NCBI RefSeq assembly: GCF_008042035.1
Contig: NZ_RDBL01000021.1
Location: 1-43,915 of the forward strand
Length of the DNA: 43,915 bases
Direction of reading: 5' to 3'
Source: Streptomyces sp. col6
GTDB taxonomy: Bacteria > Actinomycetota > Actinomycetes > Streptomycetales > Streptomycetaceae
The position numbers and the translations under genes are program-made. Below, piece after piece: positions 22,303 through 30,700 of the stretch. The number at the start of each line of letters is the position of its first letter. Position 1 is the first letter of the stretch. The notes beneath the pieces are model-generated. The model was given only the letters and a program-made list of their open reading frames with translations, was not told the DNA's origin and searched no databases.

Positions 22303-23556
22303 TTACGCCGCCGGTTCCGTCCGGCGGGACGAGCCCAGCCACGCGCGGTAGCGGCGCAGGGCACCGCGCTGGCGTATCTGCTCGCAGAGCAGCGCCCGCG
22401 CCGGGTGGGTGCCGGGCGTCGGGCGCCGGTCGCGGGCGACGCGGCGCATCTGGTGGCGGACCTGGGCCATGGTGGCGGCAGACGCGAGGGCCTTGTCGGA
22501 CCAGGACACCGGCCGCAGCCGCCGTCCGGCCTCGCGTCCTTCACGCCAGCGCCGGGGCAGGTCGGGTGTGACGGAGAGGGCGGTGCCGATCCCGACGAGC
22601 GACACCCCGCTGTCGAGGACCTTCTCGGCGGTCCCGCGGAGGTTGATGCCGCCGGTGAGCATGAGGGGCAGCGGGCTGGTCGTGACCAGGTCCTTCGCCA
22701 GATCGAGGAAGTACGCCTCGCGGGCCTGCGTGCGCTTGTCGGCGGGGCGGCCGGTCATCGCGGGGCTCTCGTAACTGCCGCCGGAGAGTTCGACCAGGTC
22801 GACGCCGAGCGGCTCCAGCATCTCGATGACCCGGCGCGCGTCCTCCGCGTCGAATCCGCCGCGCTGGAAGTCCGCGGAATTCAGCTTGACGCCCACGCCG
22901 AAGGAAGGTGAGACGGCCGCGCGCACGGCACGGACGACGTCCAGCAGCAGCCGGGCGCGGTTCTCCAGGGACCCGCCCCACGCATCGGTCCGGGTGTTGA
23001 CCAGGGGAGACAGGAACTGGGACAGCAGATAGCCGTGGGCGGCGTGAATCTCCACCCCGTCGAAGCCCGCCTCCTCGGCCCGGCGTGCCGTCAACGCGAA
23101 CCGGGTCACCGTCGCTTCGATCTGCGCCGGCGTCATCGCCACGGGCCGGCCGAAGCGCCCGCTGTGCCGGCCCAGGTCGACGCCCACATCGGACGGCCCC
23201 CACACAACACCGGGCATGCCGGCCTGTACCTGGCGGCCCGGATGGTTGATCTGCATCCACAGGGCCCCGCCACCCGCCTTTCCGGCCTCGGCCCACGCGG
23301 TGAACGGCTCCAGCGGTGCGAACTCGTCGAGCACGACACCCGCGGGGCCGGTCAGCGCCTCGGCGTGGACCATGACGTTGCCGGTGATCAGGAGTCCGGT
23401 GCCGCCCGCCGCCCAGCGCCGGTACAGCGTGATCAGGCGTCGGCCGGGCAGCTGACCCTCGTCGGCCAGGTTCTCCTCCATGGCCGCCTTCGCGATCCGG
23501 TTGCCCAGGACCTGCCCGGATCGCAGGGGCAGTGGCGTATACAGCTCGCTGGTCAT
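22303..23556 (-). CDS. NADH:flavin oxidoreductase (Old Yellow Enzyme family)
   Basis: A 417-residue FMN-dependent TIM-barrel enzyme. It has LGNRIAKAAMEENLADE at the N-terminus, QINHPGRQ, the active-site segment GVEIHAAHGYLLSQFLSP, NRARLLLDVVRAVR and LMLTGGINLRGTAEKVL. The C-terminal 60 residues after the barrel are Arg-rich and atypical. Members reduce activated alkenes or related substrates with NAD(P)H. The ATG at 23556 is used. It is preceded by a large inverted repeat that separates it from the MFS gene on the same strand. Confidence 0.9.
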   Translation of the reverse strand: MTSELYTPLPLRSGQVLGNRIAKAAMEENLADEGQLPGRRLITLYRRWAAGGTGLLITGNVMVHAEALTGPAGVVLDEFAPLEPFTAWAEAGKAGGGALWMQINHPGRQVQAGMPGVVWGPSDVGVDLGRHSGRFGRPVAMTPAQIEATVTRFALTARRAEEAGFDGVEIHAAHGYLLSQFLSPLVNTRTDAWGGSLENRARLLLDVVRAVRAAVSPSFGVGVKLNSADFQRGGFDAEDARRVIEMLEPLGVDLVELSGGSYESPAMTGRPADKRTQAREAYFLDLAKDLVTTSPLPLMLTGGINLRGTAEKVLDSGVSLVGIGTALSVTPDLPRRWREGREAGRRLRPVSWSDKALASAATMAQVRHQMRRVARDRRPTPGTHPARALLCEQIRQRGALRRYRAWLGSSRRTEPAA

Positions 23557-23601
23557 CGGAATACCTCTCCAACCGCGCGACCGCCGGAGCGGTCCGCCTC
23601 A

Positions 23602-23651
23602 CATGTGTGCGCTGCTCACATTACCGAAGGAATGTAAGCAGCGCACACATG
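23602..23651. promoter_or_regulatory. 21-bp inverted repeat upstream of the OYE gene
   Basis: The arms 23602-23622 and 23631-23651 are complementary with one mismatch across an 8-base spacer. Each arm is itself a weak palindrome (ATGTG-9-CACAT type), which is typical of two operator copies bound by a dimeric repressor. It lies 46 bases upstream of the OYE start codon and 40 bases after the MFS stop. A terminator role is also possible. Confidence 0.6.
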
Positions 23652-23690
23652 GTGGAGGTGTCCTGTGCCACAAGGGCCCGCCGGGAGGGG

Positions 23691-24998
23691 TTACCGCAGA
23701 CCGGACGCGCTCTCCTGGGCGGGTTCCCCGGCCGCCGGACTCCCCGGGCCACCGACGTCCGGTGAATGCGGGGATGCGGCACGCAGCGCCGCCTCGACGC
23801 GCCGGTTGTTGGTCATGGAGGCGGTGACGGCCGTCATCGTCAGGAGCAGGGCGGCGGAGGCGTAGAGCGGGGTGCGCAGGTCGTAGGCGGTGGCCAGCCA
23901 GCCGCCGAGGAAGGCCCCGACGGGCGCGGCGCACATGGCGAGCATGCGGGAGGTGGAGGCGACACGGCCCATGAGGTGTCCCGGGACGATCGCCTGCCGG
24001 AGGGAGGGGCCGAGCACCATCGTGGCGCCCATGGCCGCTCCGCAGACGGCGAGCGCGAGCCCGGCGATGTAGGGGTTCGAGGCGGACGCCAGGCCCAGGA
24101 TCGCCAGACCCTCGATGGCGGCCGTGCAGGTCAGGGCGGTGCCGGTGCCGAGCCGTCGGCCCAGCTGCGAGGCGATGGCCGCCCCGAGCAGGCCGCCGGT
24201 GGCCTCCGCGGTGAGGAGCAGGCCGAAGCCGAACGTGCCGATGCCGAGGCGGTCGTGGGCGAAGAGGGCGAGAACCGTCTCCACGGCGAGGAAGGCGACG
24301 TTCCCGACCGCCGGGCGGAGCGCGAGCCCGAGCAGCAACCGGTTGCGGAAGACGTACGAGGCGCCGGCCCGAGCCTGCGTGAGCAGTGACGCACGGGCCT
24401 CCGGAACGGGCCGGGGCATGGCGGGCAGTGTGCGTACCAGTAGCGCAGACACCGCGAACGACACCGCGTCGGCCACCAGCGGAACCGACCGTCCCACGGC
24501 GAGCAGCGCGCTGCCCGCGGGCGGTCCCGCGAAGCCGGACATCGCGGTCTGGGCGCCGCGCAGACGGGAGTTGGCGCGTTCCAGGAGTGCGGGGTCGCGG
24601 CTGAGCAGATCCGGCAGATAGGCCGTGGCGGCCGTGTCGAAGAAGAGTCCGCCGAGGCCGAGCAGGAAGGCGACGGCCGCGAGCAGCGGAATGCTCAGCA
24701 TGTCGAGCCAGGCTGCCACCGCGGGTATCCCGAGCAGCACCGCGCGTACCGTGTCCGCGACCCACATCGTGCGCCGGCGGTCCCAGCGGTCCACCAGGGC
24801 GCCGCCGAGCACCCCGAAGATCAGCCAGGGCAGTGTGCCCGCAGCCGTGACGACGGCGAGCGCCATCGGGTCCCGTGTCAGTGTCAGTGCGATCAGCGGC
24901 AGCGCGGCGTGCGTCACGCCGTCACCCAGCGAGGAGACCGTCTGCGCGGTCCAGAGCCGTCCGAATCCGTCCGGCAACTTCGTTGCTTTCGTGTTCAC
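23691..24998 (-). CDS. MFS exporter (EntS/MFS_3-like)
   Basis: A 435-residue protein with 12 predicted membrane segments, opening with FGRLWTAQTVSSLGDGVTHAALPLIAL, the pattern of MFS_3 exporters. The loop signature GALVDRWDRRRTMWVAD follows. Relatives export siderophores, macrolides or other drugs; the substrate is unknown. The GTG start overlaps the stop of the ArsR-type regulator (GTGA), so the two genes form a regulator-exporter operon with the strong operator upstream. The C-terminal tail after the last membrane segment is low-complexity. Confidence 0.9.
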   Translation of the reverse strand: MNTKATKLPDGFGRLWTAQTVSSLGDGVTHAALPLIALTLTRDPMALAVVTAAGTLPWLIFGVLGGALVDRWDRRRTMWVADTVRAVLLGIPAVAAWLDMLSIPLLAAVAFLLGLGGLFFDTAATAYLPDLLSRDPALLERANSRLRGAQTAMSGFAGPPAGSALLAVGRSVPLVADAVSFAVSALLVRTLPAMPRPVPEARASLLTQARAGASYVFRNRLLLGLALRPAVGNVAFLAVETVLALFAHDRLGIGTFGFGLLLTAEATGGLLGAAIASQLGRRLGTGTALTCTAAIEGLAILGLASASNPYIAGLALAVCGAAMGATMVLGPSLRQAIVPGHLMGRVASTSRMLAMCAAPVGAFLGGWLATAYDLRTPLYASAALLLTMTAVTASMTNNRRVEAALRAASPHSPDVGGPGSPAAGEPAQESASGLR

Positions 24999-25534
24999 TT
25001 GGCTTCCCCCTCGGAGTTCTTGACCTGTGCGGGACGGAACAGTGCGAAGACGAGCGAGGTGTCGGGCAGTGCGGGGTCGGACGCCTCCCGGTACTCGTCC
25101 GCCAGCGCCTGCAACCGTGCTCCCAGTTCCGCGAACTGCTCATCGGTGAGCCGCAGATGGGCCATCCGTACGTGCCGTTCACCGTCGGCCGGTGAAGCCT
25201 CCAGGTCCGCCACCGCATGCCGCATCAGCACGTCCGGTCCGCCCTCGCCGGGATCGGGCAGCTCGATGGACCGTGCGGCCATCGCGTAATACCGCTCGGT
25301 GACGCCCCGTACCTTCCGCGTCCGGACCACCTTGACCAGGCCCGCCCGCTCCAGGAGCCGTACGTGGTAGCTGGAGCTCCCCTTCGCCAGGCCGACCCGC
25401 TCGGCGATCTGAGTGATGGTCGCCGGCTCGAAGCGGAGCACGGCCATGATCCGGTGGCGGGTGAGATTGGAGACGGCGCGCAACTGCTCGTCGGTGGTGA
25501 CCTGAAACGTCTCGGGGACGTCGTCGATTGGCAT
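24995..25534 (-). CDS. ArsR/HTH_20-type winged-helix regulator
   Basis: A 179-residue protein. The N-terminal winged helix has LRAVSNLTRHRIMAVLRFEPATITQIAERVGLAKGSSSYHVRLLERAGLV, the ArsR-like helix-turn-helix_20 form. A helical C-terminal part follows with RLTDEQFAELGARLQALADEYRE. No Cys metal site is seen, so it is not a classic metal sensor. The ATG at 25534 overlaps the left side of the operator region. It precedes and overlaps the MFS gene, and probably represses its own operon. Confidence 0.88.
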   Translation of the reverse strand: MPIDDVPETFQVTTDEQLRAVSNLTRHRIMAVLRFEPATITQIAERVGLAKGSSSYHVRLLERAGLVKVVRTRKVRGVTERYYAMAARSIELPDPGEGGPDVLMRHAVADLEASPADGERHVRMAHLRLTDEQFAELGARLQALADEYREASDPALPDTSLVFALFRPAQVKNSEGEAK

Positions 25535-25539
25535 GCTCA

Positions 25540-25565
25540 CAATGGTCAACGTTTCTTGACCATTG
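25540..25565. promoter_or_regulatory. Perfect 10-6-10 operator of the ArsR-MFS operon
   Basis: CAATGGTCAA (25540-25549) and TTGACCATTG (25556-25565) are perfectly complementary with a 6-base spacer. The repeat sits directly upstream of the regulator start codon and contains TTGACC. It is the expected binding site for the winged-helix dimer and would also influence the divergent GNAT gene. Confidence 0.75.
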
Positions 25566-25622
25566 AGCAAGGGCTTTGCGCGAAGATTCGGAACGAGCGG
25601 GGATCCAGGGCAGAGTGAGGGG

Positions 25623-26018
25623 ATGACGATCACGTACGAGTGGCGGGGCGACATCGACAACGCGGCCCTCAACGCGCTGCACGCGGAAGGGTTCGGCCAA
25701 CCGGCCGGCGACACGGACTGGCGTTCGCGGCTGCACCGGCACAGCCTCGGCTGGGTCTGCGCCCGGGAGGACGGCCTGCTGGCCGGCTTCGTCAACGTGG
25801 CCTGGGACGGCGGGGTCCACGCGTTCGTCCTCGATACGGTCGTGGCGCCCGGCAGTCGCGCGAAGGGGGTGGGGGTCGGGCTGATCGCGGCGGCCGTCGA
25901 GGGGAGCCGTGCGGCGGGATGTGCGTGGCTGCACGTCGACTTCGAGGAGCACGTGCGCCCGTTCTACGTCGGCGCGTGCGGCTTCCGGGAGACCGCGGCG
26001 GGGCTCATCGCCCTGTGA
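25623..26018 (+). CDS. GNAT-family acetyltransferase
   Basis: A 131-residue protein with a compact GNAT fold. It has LDTVVAPGSRAKGVGVGLIAAAVEGSRAAG as the acetyl-CoA motif and a C-terminal FYVGACGFRETAAGL. The substrate is unknown. The ATG at 25623 has GAGTGAGGGG upstream. It is divergent from the ArsR gene, 57 bp from the operator, and could be under the same repressor. Confidence 0.88.
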   Translation: MTITYEWRGDIDNAALNALHAEGFGQPAGDTDWRSRLHRHSLGWVCAREDGLLAGFVNVAWDGGVHAFVLDTVVAPGSRAKGVGVGLIAAAVEGSRAAGCAWLHVDFEEHVRPFYVGACGFRETAAGLIAL

Positions 26019-26044
26019 GCCCCGCCTCCGGGGTGCGACGTGGG

Positions 26045-26266
26045 TCAGTCGCCCGAGGTGTCCTCGGCCTCCCAGCGCAGCAGGTCCCCCGGCTGGCAGC
26101 ACAGCACCTCGCAGAGCGCGGCGAGCGTCGCGAAACGCACGGCCTTGGCGCGGCCGTTCTTGAGCACCGCCAGGTTGGCGGGCGTGATCCCCACGCGCTC
26201 CGCGAGCTCACCCACGGACATCTTCCGCCGGGCCAGCATCACATCGATGTCGACGGTGATCGGCAT
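26045..26266 (-). CDS. Cro/CI-type HTH regulator (YozG-like)
   Basis: A 73-residue single helix-turn-helix protein with MLARRKMSVGELAERVGITPANLAVLKNGRAKAVRFATLAALCEVLCCQPGDLL, the compact HTH_26/XRE form. It overlaps the stop of the DUF2975 gene (TGATG), so the two are translationally coupled. DUF2975 membrane proteins and small XRE regulators commonly occur together. It probably controls its own operon. Confidence 0.9.
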   Translation of the reverse strand: MPITVDIDVMLARRKMSVGELAERVGITPANLAVLKNGRAKAVRFATLAALCEVLCCQPGDLLRWEAEDTSGD

Positions 26267-26757
26267 CAGATCACCTCGTCCAGCTCGGCCTGCATCTTGG
26301 CCGCTTCGGTGTCGCGGGCGACGGCTTGGGCCAGCAGTGTGCGCAGGACGAGCACGATCAGCGCGACCCCCAGGATGCCCACGCCCACCCCGGCCATGAT
26401 GACGGTGACGCCCGGGTCCTCGCGCTGACCGGGCGCGTTGACCGCCGTGACCGCGAACCACACGAGGGACGCCGCCGTGATCGCGCCGATCACACCGTCC
26501 ACGTAGCGGAAGGCTGCGTGCGAGAACACGGTTCCGCGCCGCACCATCGCCACCAGCCGCCATACGCAGACCACGACGACCTGCACCGTCACCATGCCCA
26601 GGATCGTGAGCACCCGCATGGGGGTCAGCGGCACCGAGCCGTCCTCCGGATCATTGCCGCTGATCAACGTCCACACCATGCCTGCCTGTACGAACAAGGT
26701 GCCGGCGAACACCACCACCAGCAGAGCGCGCAGCGCGCCCACGGTCAGCCGTCCCAT
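26266..26757 (-). CDS. DUF2975 membrane protein
   Basis: A 163-residue protein with four hydrophobic segments (about residues 7-27, 50-70, 88-108 and 117-140) and the conserved VFSHAAFRYVDGVIG segment of the DUF2975 family. The function is unknown; family members pair with a small Cro/CI regulator as here. The ATG at 26757 has GGAAGGA upstream. A clear inverted repeat lies 30 bases upstream. Confidence 0.88.
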   Translation of the reverse strand: MGRLTVGALRALLVVVFAGTLFVQAGMVWTLISGNDPEDGSVPLTPMRVLTILGMVTVQVVVVCVWRLVAMVRRGTVFSHAAFRYVDGVIGAITAASLVWFAVTAVNAPGQREDPGVTVIMAGVGVGILGVALIVLVLRTLLAQAVARDTEAAKMQAELDEVI

Positions 26758-26787
26758 GGTTCATCCTTCCATCGAGTTACGATGGAA

Positions 26788-26808
26788 ACCTATCGAATCT
26801 CGATAGGT
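26788..26808. promoter_or_regulatory. Perfect 9-3-9 inverted repeat upstream of DUF2975
   Basis: ACCTATCGA (26788-26796) and TCGATAGGT (26800-26808) are perfectly complementary with an ATC spacer. AT-rich and overlapping the presumed promoter, it fits an operator for the co-transcribed Cro/CI regulator. Confidence 0.65.
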
Positions 26809-26835
26809 GAAGGCAAGGGGAGTGACAGTCGGGCC

Positions 26836-27669
26836 TCAGCGGAAGGCGTCGGCGTTCTCCTCGGCCCACTGCTGGAACGTACGGCCCGGCGCCCCGGTGA
26901 CCTGGGTGACGGTGTCGCGTACGGCGAGCAGTTCCTCGTTCGCGTCCCCGCCCATGACGTCGAGCACCGCGTCCGCGTCCTCCTCCCCGACGACCCCGGC
27001 CATCCACGTACGGGCCTCCTGCCGGCCGATCTCCGTGAACGGCACCGCACACCCGATCGCCGCCGCGACGGCCGCCACCTGCTGCCGGGCCGGCATCGCC
27101 TCGGGGCCCGTCAGGGCATACGCGCGACCCCGGTGACCGGGCTCGGTCAGCGCGACCCGGGCCACCGACGCGATGTCCGCGGGATGGATCGTGGGCAGCC
27201 CGGTGTCCGCGAAGGGCGCGCGGACCGCTTCCCCCGCGCGGACCGACGCGGCCCACAGCAGCGCGTTCGAGGCGAACTGGGTCGGCCGCAGGATGGTCCA
27301 CGCCATGCCGCTGTCCTTGAGCAGCCGCTCGACCGCCAGGTTCTCGGCGGCGGGCCCCAGATGCGGATGGCTCCGGACGGTGATGGACGACACCAGCACC
27401 ACATGTTCCACACCCGCGCGCCGGGCCGCCGCGAGGATGTCCGCGTCCGGGCCCACACGGGACGGCAGGAAGAGCGAGCGCACCCCGGCCAGCGCGGGTT
27501 CCAGCGACCCCGGCACCGCGAAGTCGGCCTCGACGGCCTCGACCCCCGCGGGGAGTGCCGCCCGTGAGGCATCACGGGTGAGCCCCCTCAGCGGGCCCGC
27601 GCCACGGGCACGCAACTCCCTCAGCAGCGCGCTTCCGATGTTCCCGGTGGCTCCGGTCACGAGGATCAT
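26836..27669 (-). CDS. NmrA-type NAD(P)-binding reductase, likely SoxR target
   Basis: A 277-residue atypical SDR with GATGNIG at residues 6-12, ILRPTQFASNALLW in the middle, and a C-terminal part typical of NmrA/quinone-reductase-2-like proteins. They bind NAD(P)H and reduce quinone-like compounds or sense redox state. The classic YxxxK catalytic pair is absent, as usual in NmrA proteins. The ATG at 27669 follows a promoter containing a SoxR box, so the gene probably responds to redox-active compounds. It lies 66 bp after the PKS stop. Confidence 0.88.
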   Translation of the reverse strand: MILVTGATGNIGSALLRELRARGAGPLRGLTRDASRAALPAGVEAVEADFAVPGSLEPALAGVRSLFLPSRVGPDADILAAARRAGVEHVVLVSSITVRSHPHLGPAAENLAVERLLKDSGMAWTILRPTQFASNALLWAASVRAGEAVRAPFADTGLPTIHPADIASVARVALTEPGHRGRAYALTGPEAMPARQQVAAVAAAIGCAVPFTEIGRQEARTWMAGVVGEEDADAVLDVMGGDANEELLAVRDTVTQVTGAPGRTFQQWAEENADAFR

Positions 27670-27708
27670 GGACGTGTTCTCCCGTCGGCAGGTGACTGAC
27701 TGGGGAAC

Positions 27709-27739
27709 ACGCTAGGAACTCAAGGGAACTTGAGGTCAA
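27709..27739 (-). promoter_or_regulatory. SoxR box within a 19-bp-spacer promoter
   Basis: On the minus strand a -35 TTGACC (27734-27739) and -10 TAGCGT (27709-27714) are separated by 19 bp, as in MerR-family promoters. The spacer contains CCTCAAGTTCCCTTGAG (27719-27735), nearly identical to the E. coli SoxR operator core CCTCAAGTTAACTTGAGG. The -35 overlaps the stop codon of the PKS gene. Confidence 0.75.
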
Positions 27740-30700
27740 GGGGCCGTCGGCACCACCCGCATCCCCAGCCCGCGTACGCGGTAGATGCACGTGTCGTCGC
27801 CCCACAGCGTGGCGTCCGCCACCGCGTAGGGCCCCCGTGCGTCCCGGCCGCTCTCCACGATGTCCATGTCCACCCGGATCAGCCGGTGCGCCGGGGTGAT
27901 CTGGCCCCGGTACGTCCACGCCGTCTCCCGGTCCGGCAGCACCGGCTCGAAGCGGGGCTGCGGCACACCCTCGGCCACATCGCGTTCGAGCAGGTAGTAC
28001 TGGAGGAGCTGGCACATCGCCTCGACGCCCAGGGAGCCCGGCTGCACCGGGTCCTGGAAGAAGTGCGCGCGGAAGAACCAGGCGTCCGGGCGCACGTCCT
28101 TCTCCGACCGCAGCCGCCCGAGCCCCGCGCTGCCGCCGTCCGGCCAGTAACCGGTCACGCGGTCCAGCATCAGCAGCATGGGCCCCGGCAGACGCGGCTC
28201 TCCGCCGCAGTAGCGGTCCGGCCGGGTGCCCAGGTCGACGGCCCGGCCGGAGGGCTCGGTGAGGCGGGCGCGGTCGTCCGGCGTGACGGGGACACCCTGC
28301 TGGTCCTCGAAGGCCGACCGGGGGAAGAACCCGAAAACGGTCTCCATCGCGAACACGGGCACATCGTCCGCCGTACAGGACACCCGGAACGACTCGATGA
28401 TCATCTCCCCGCTGCGGGAGAGCCTCGTCAGTTCGGCCCGGGTACGCACCGTGCGCGTCGCCGGGGTCACCTCACCGGTGACCCTCCCCGTCCCGTCGAG
28501 GTTGCGGAACAGCAGGTCCGCCTCCGTGGTCAGCGCGCTGCCCACGTACGAGGCGAGCCAGCCGCAGGGCTGCAGCGCGACCTCCATGAGGACGGCGAAC
28601 GGCATGGTGCGGCCACCGCTCTGCTCGAAGAACCAGGCGTCCTCGGGCACGTCGTACTCCGCCACGACGCGACTGCCCTCCCGCATCCCGCCCTGCGGCC
28701 CGTCCACCGAGACGATCCGGCTCATGAAGTGGTACGGCGGGCCGGGCAGCCGCGCCACACCACGTGTGCCGTCGAAGGGCGCGTACATCGGGCCGAACGC
28801 CTCGCTCGGCCTGCCCCAGGCGCACGCCAGCAGCGAGGGGTAGTCGAACCGGAACCCGTCGGCCGCCGCGGCCACCGGCTTCTCCTCGCGATGCCCGGCG
28901 AGCCCGCCCAGCCGGGGGAGCGGCAGCGGGGTTCCACCGGTCTGCACGGCGGGCGGACCCGCGAGCCGCCACTGCGTCAGCGGCCAGTCCGGGACCAGCC
29001 GCAGCGCCATGCCGCGGCCCAGGAACGCCTTCGTCCCGTCCACGGAGCCCAGCACGTCGGCGTGGAGCGTGGGCACCGGACCGGCCGAGACGCCCCGTAC
29101 GAGCACCTCGTAGACGACGCGCCGGTCCTCCGGGGTCGCCTGTCCCCGGCACATGGCCCGGCAGGGCTGACCGTCCACCGGCTCGAAGCGCCAGCCGTCC
29201 CGCGCGACCGTGTACCCCATGGCCGTCAGATAGAAGGCCATCGCCTGGAGGCCGCCCTGAAGCATCAAGGTGCCGGGCATGCACGGGTCGTTGTGGAAGT
29301 GCCCGGCGAAGAACCAGTCGTCCGGGTCCAACGAGGTCTCGGCGCGCAGATAACCCCGGCCCCACGGCCCGCCCGCCGGGTCGAACGCGCTCACCTCGTC
29401 CAGCAGCCGCAGCCGTTCCCCGTCGAGCCTCGGGGTGCGGACATGGGCGGCGGTCGCCTCCCAGCCGGGGCCGAAGCAGTCCGCCGGCCGCCCTTCCGCC
29501 AGGGCCCGCAGCGCCTCCGTGCCGAACCGGCGCCGCCCGCAGGGGACGGCCGGCGGGTCGAGCGGCAGGCCGTCACCGGGCGGATGCCCGGACGGATCCC
29601 ACCGGATACCGCCGCTGTCGGCCAGCTCCGCCGGCGTGAAGAAGCCGGCCTGACCGTCGCGGACGCTGAGCCGGAGCTCGCCGTCGACATAACAGTCGTA
29701 GTGGAAGAAGGCGAGCCGCACGCCGTCGGCCTCCGCGTGGCCGTCGATGTGGATCTCGAAGCGCAGGGTGTCACCGGCACCCGGCGGGGCACCGTGGAAG
29801 GTGACCTCGCAGCCGAGCAGCCGGTAGGCGCGCTCGCCCCGGTTCAGGAGGTCGGCGCCCAGCCAGCTGAGCAGAAGCAGATCGGCCTGCCCCGCCTCGA
29901 TCAGCACGCCGGACGGCATGTGGCCCGTGGAGTCCAGGTACCAGCTGTCCGGCAGGACGTCGGTCTCCGTCCAGATCCTGCCGTCGGTGCGCACCGGCCC
30001 CGGCAGGGCGAGCGCCCCTGGCACCGCGTCGATGCCGGTGACGCGGTCGGCGAGCAGCATCGGCGGTCCGGGCATGCGGGTCTGCACCGCGTATCCGTCC
30101 TGCTCGGCGAACCGGGGGCCGAACAGGGCGGAGATCCTTCCCCCCGCGAGGTATTCCAGCTGGGCGCGGTCGAACGTCGGCCCGCACACCGGGTCCGACG
30201 GGTGGGGTACGACCGGTGGTTCCGACGGGTCCGGTAGGACCGGTGGGTCCGTCAGACGTGCCGGCCCTCCGGGCCCCGGCCGCTGAGGCGCCGGCAGGGC
30301 GAGCGGGGCGGCCGTGCGGCGGGCGACGGGTGTGGCCGGGTGTACGGCGCCGGGGGCCGGTGTTCCGGTGCGCGTCAACGCCGTGACCGCCAGCGCCGAC
30401 ATGTCCAGGAAGCGCCGATGGCTCTCGGCGTGGCGGGCCATCACCTCCTGGTGCAGCTCGGCGGCCCGCGATGCCAGCCGGGCGACGGCGGCCCGAGCGC
30501 CCCCGGCCCCTGCCGCGGGGGAAGACGCCGCACGGCCCGGACGCTCCTCCACGACGCGGGTTCGTGGCACCGGGGAGGCCGCCGGCCGCCCCGGCCCGGG
30601 GGCCGGAACCGGAGCCAGCCGGGGTGCCCGGGGAAGGACCGGCACCCGGGGCGCCACGTCCGGCAGAGCCGGCGGCGGGACCGTCCGCAACGTCACGGTC

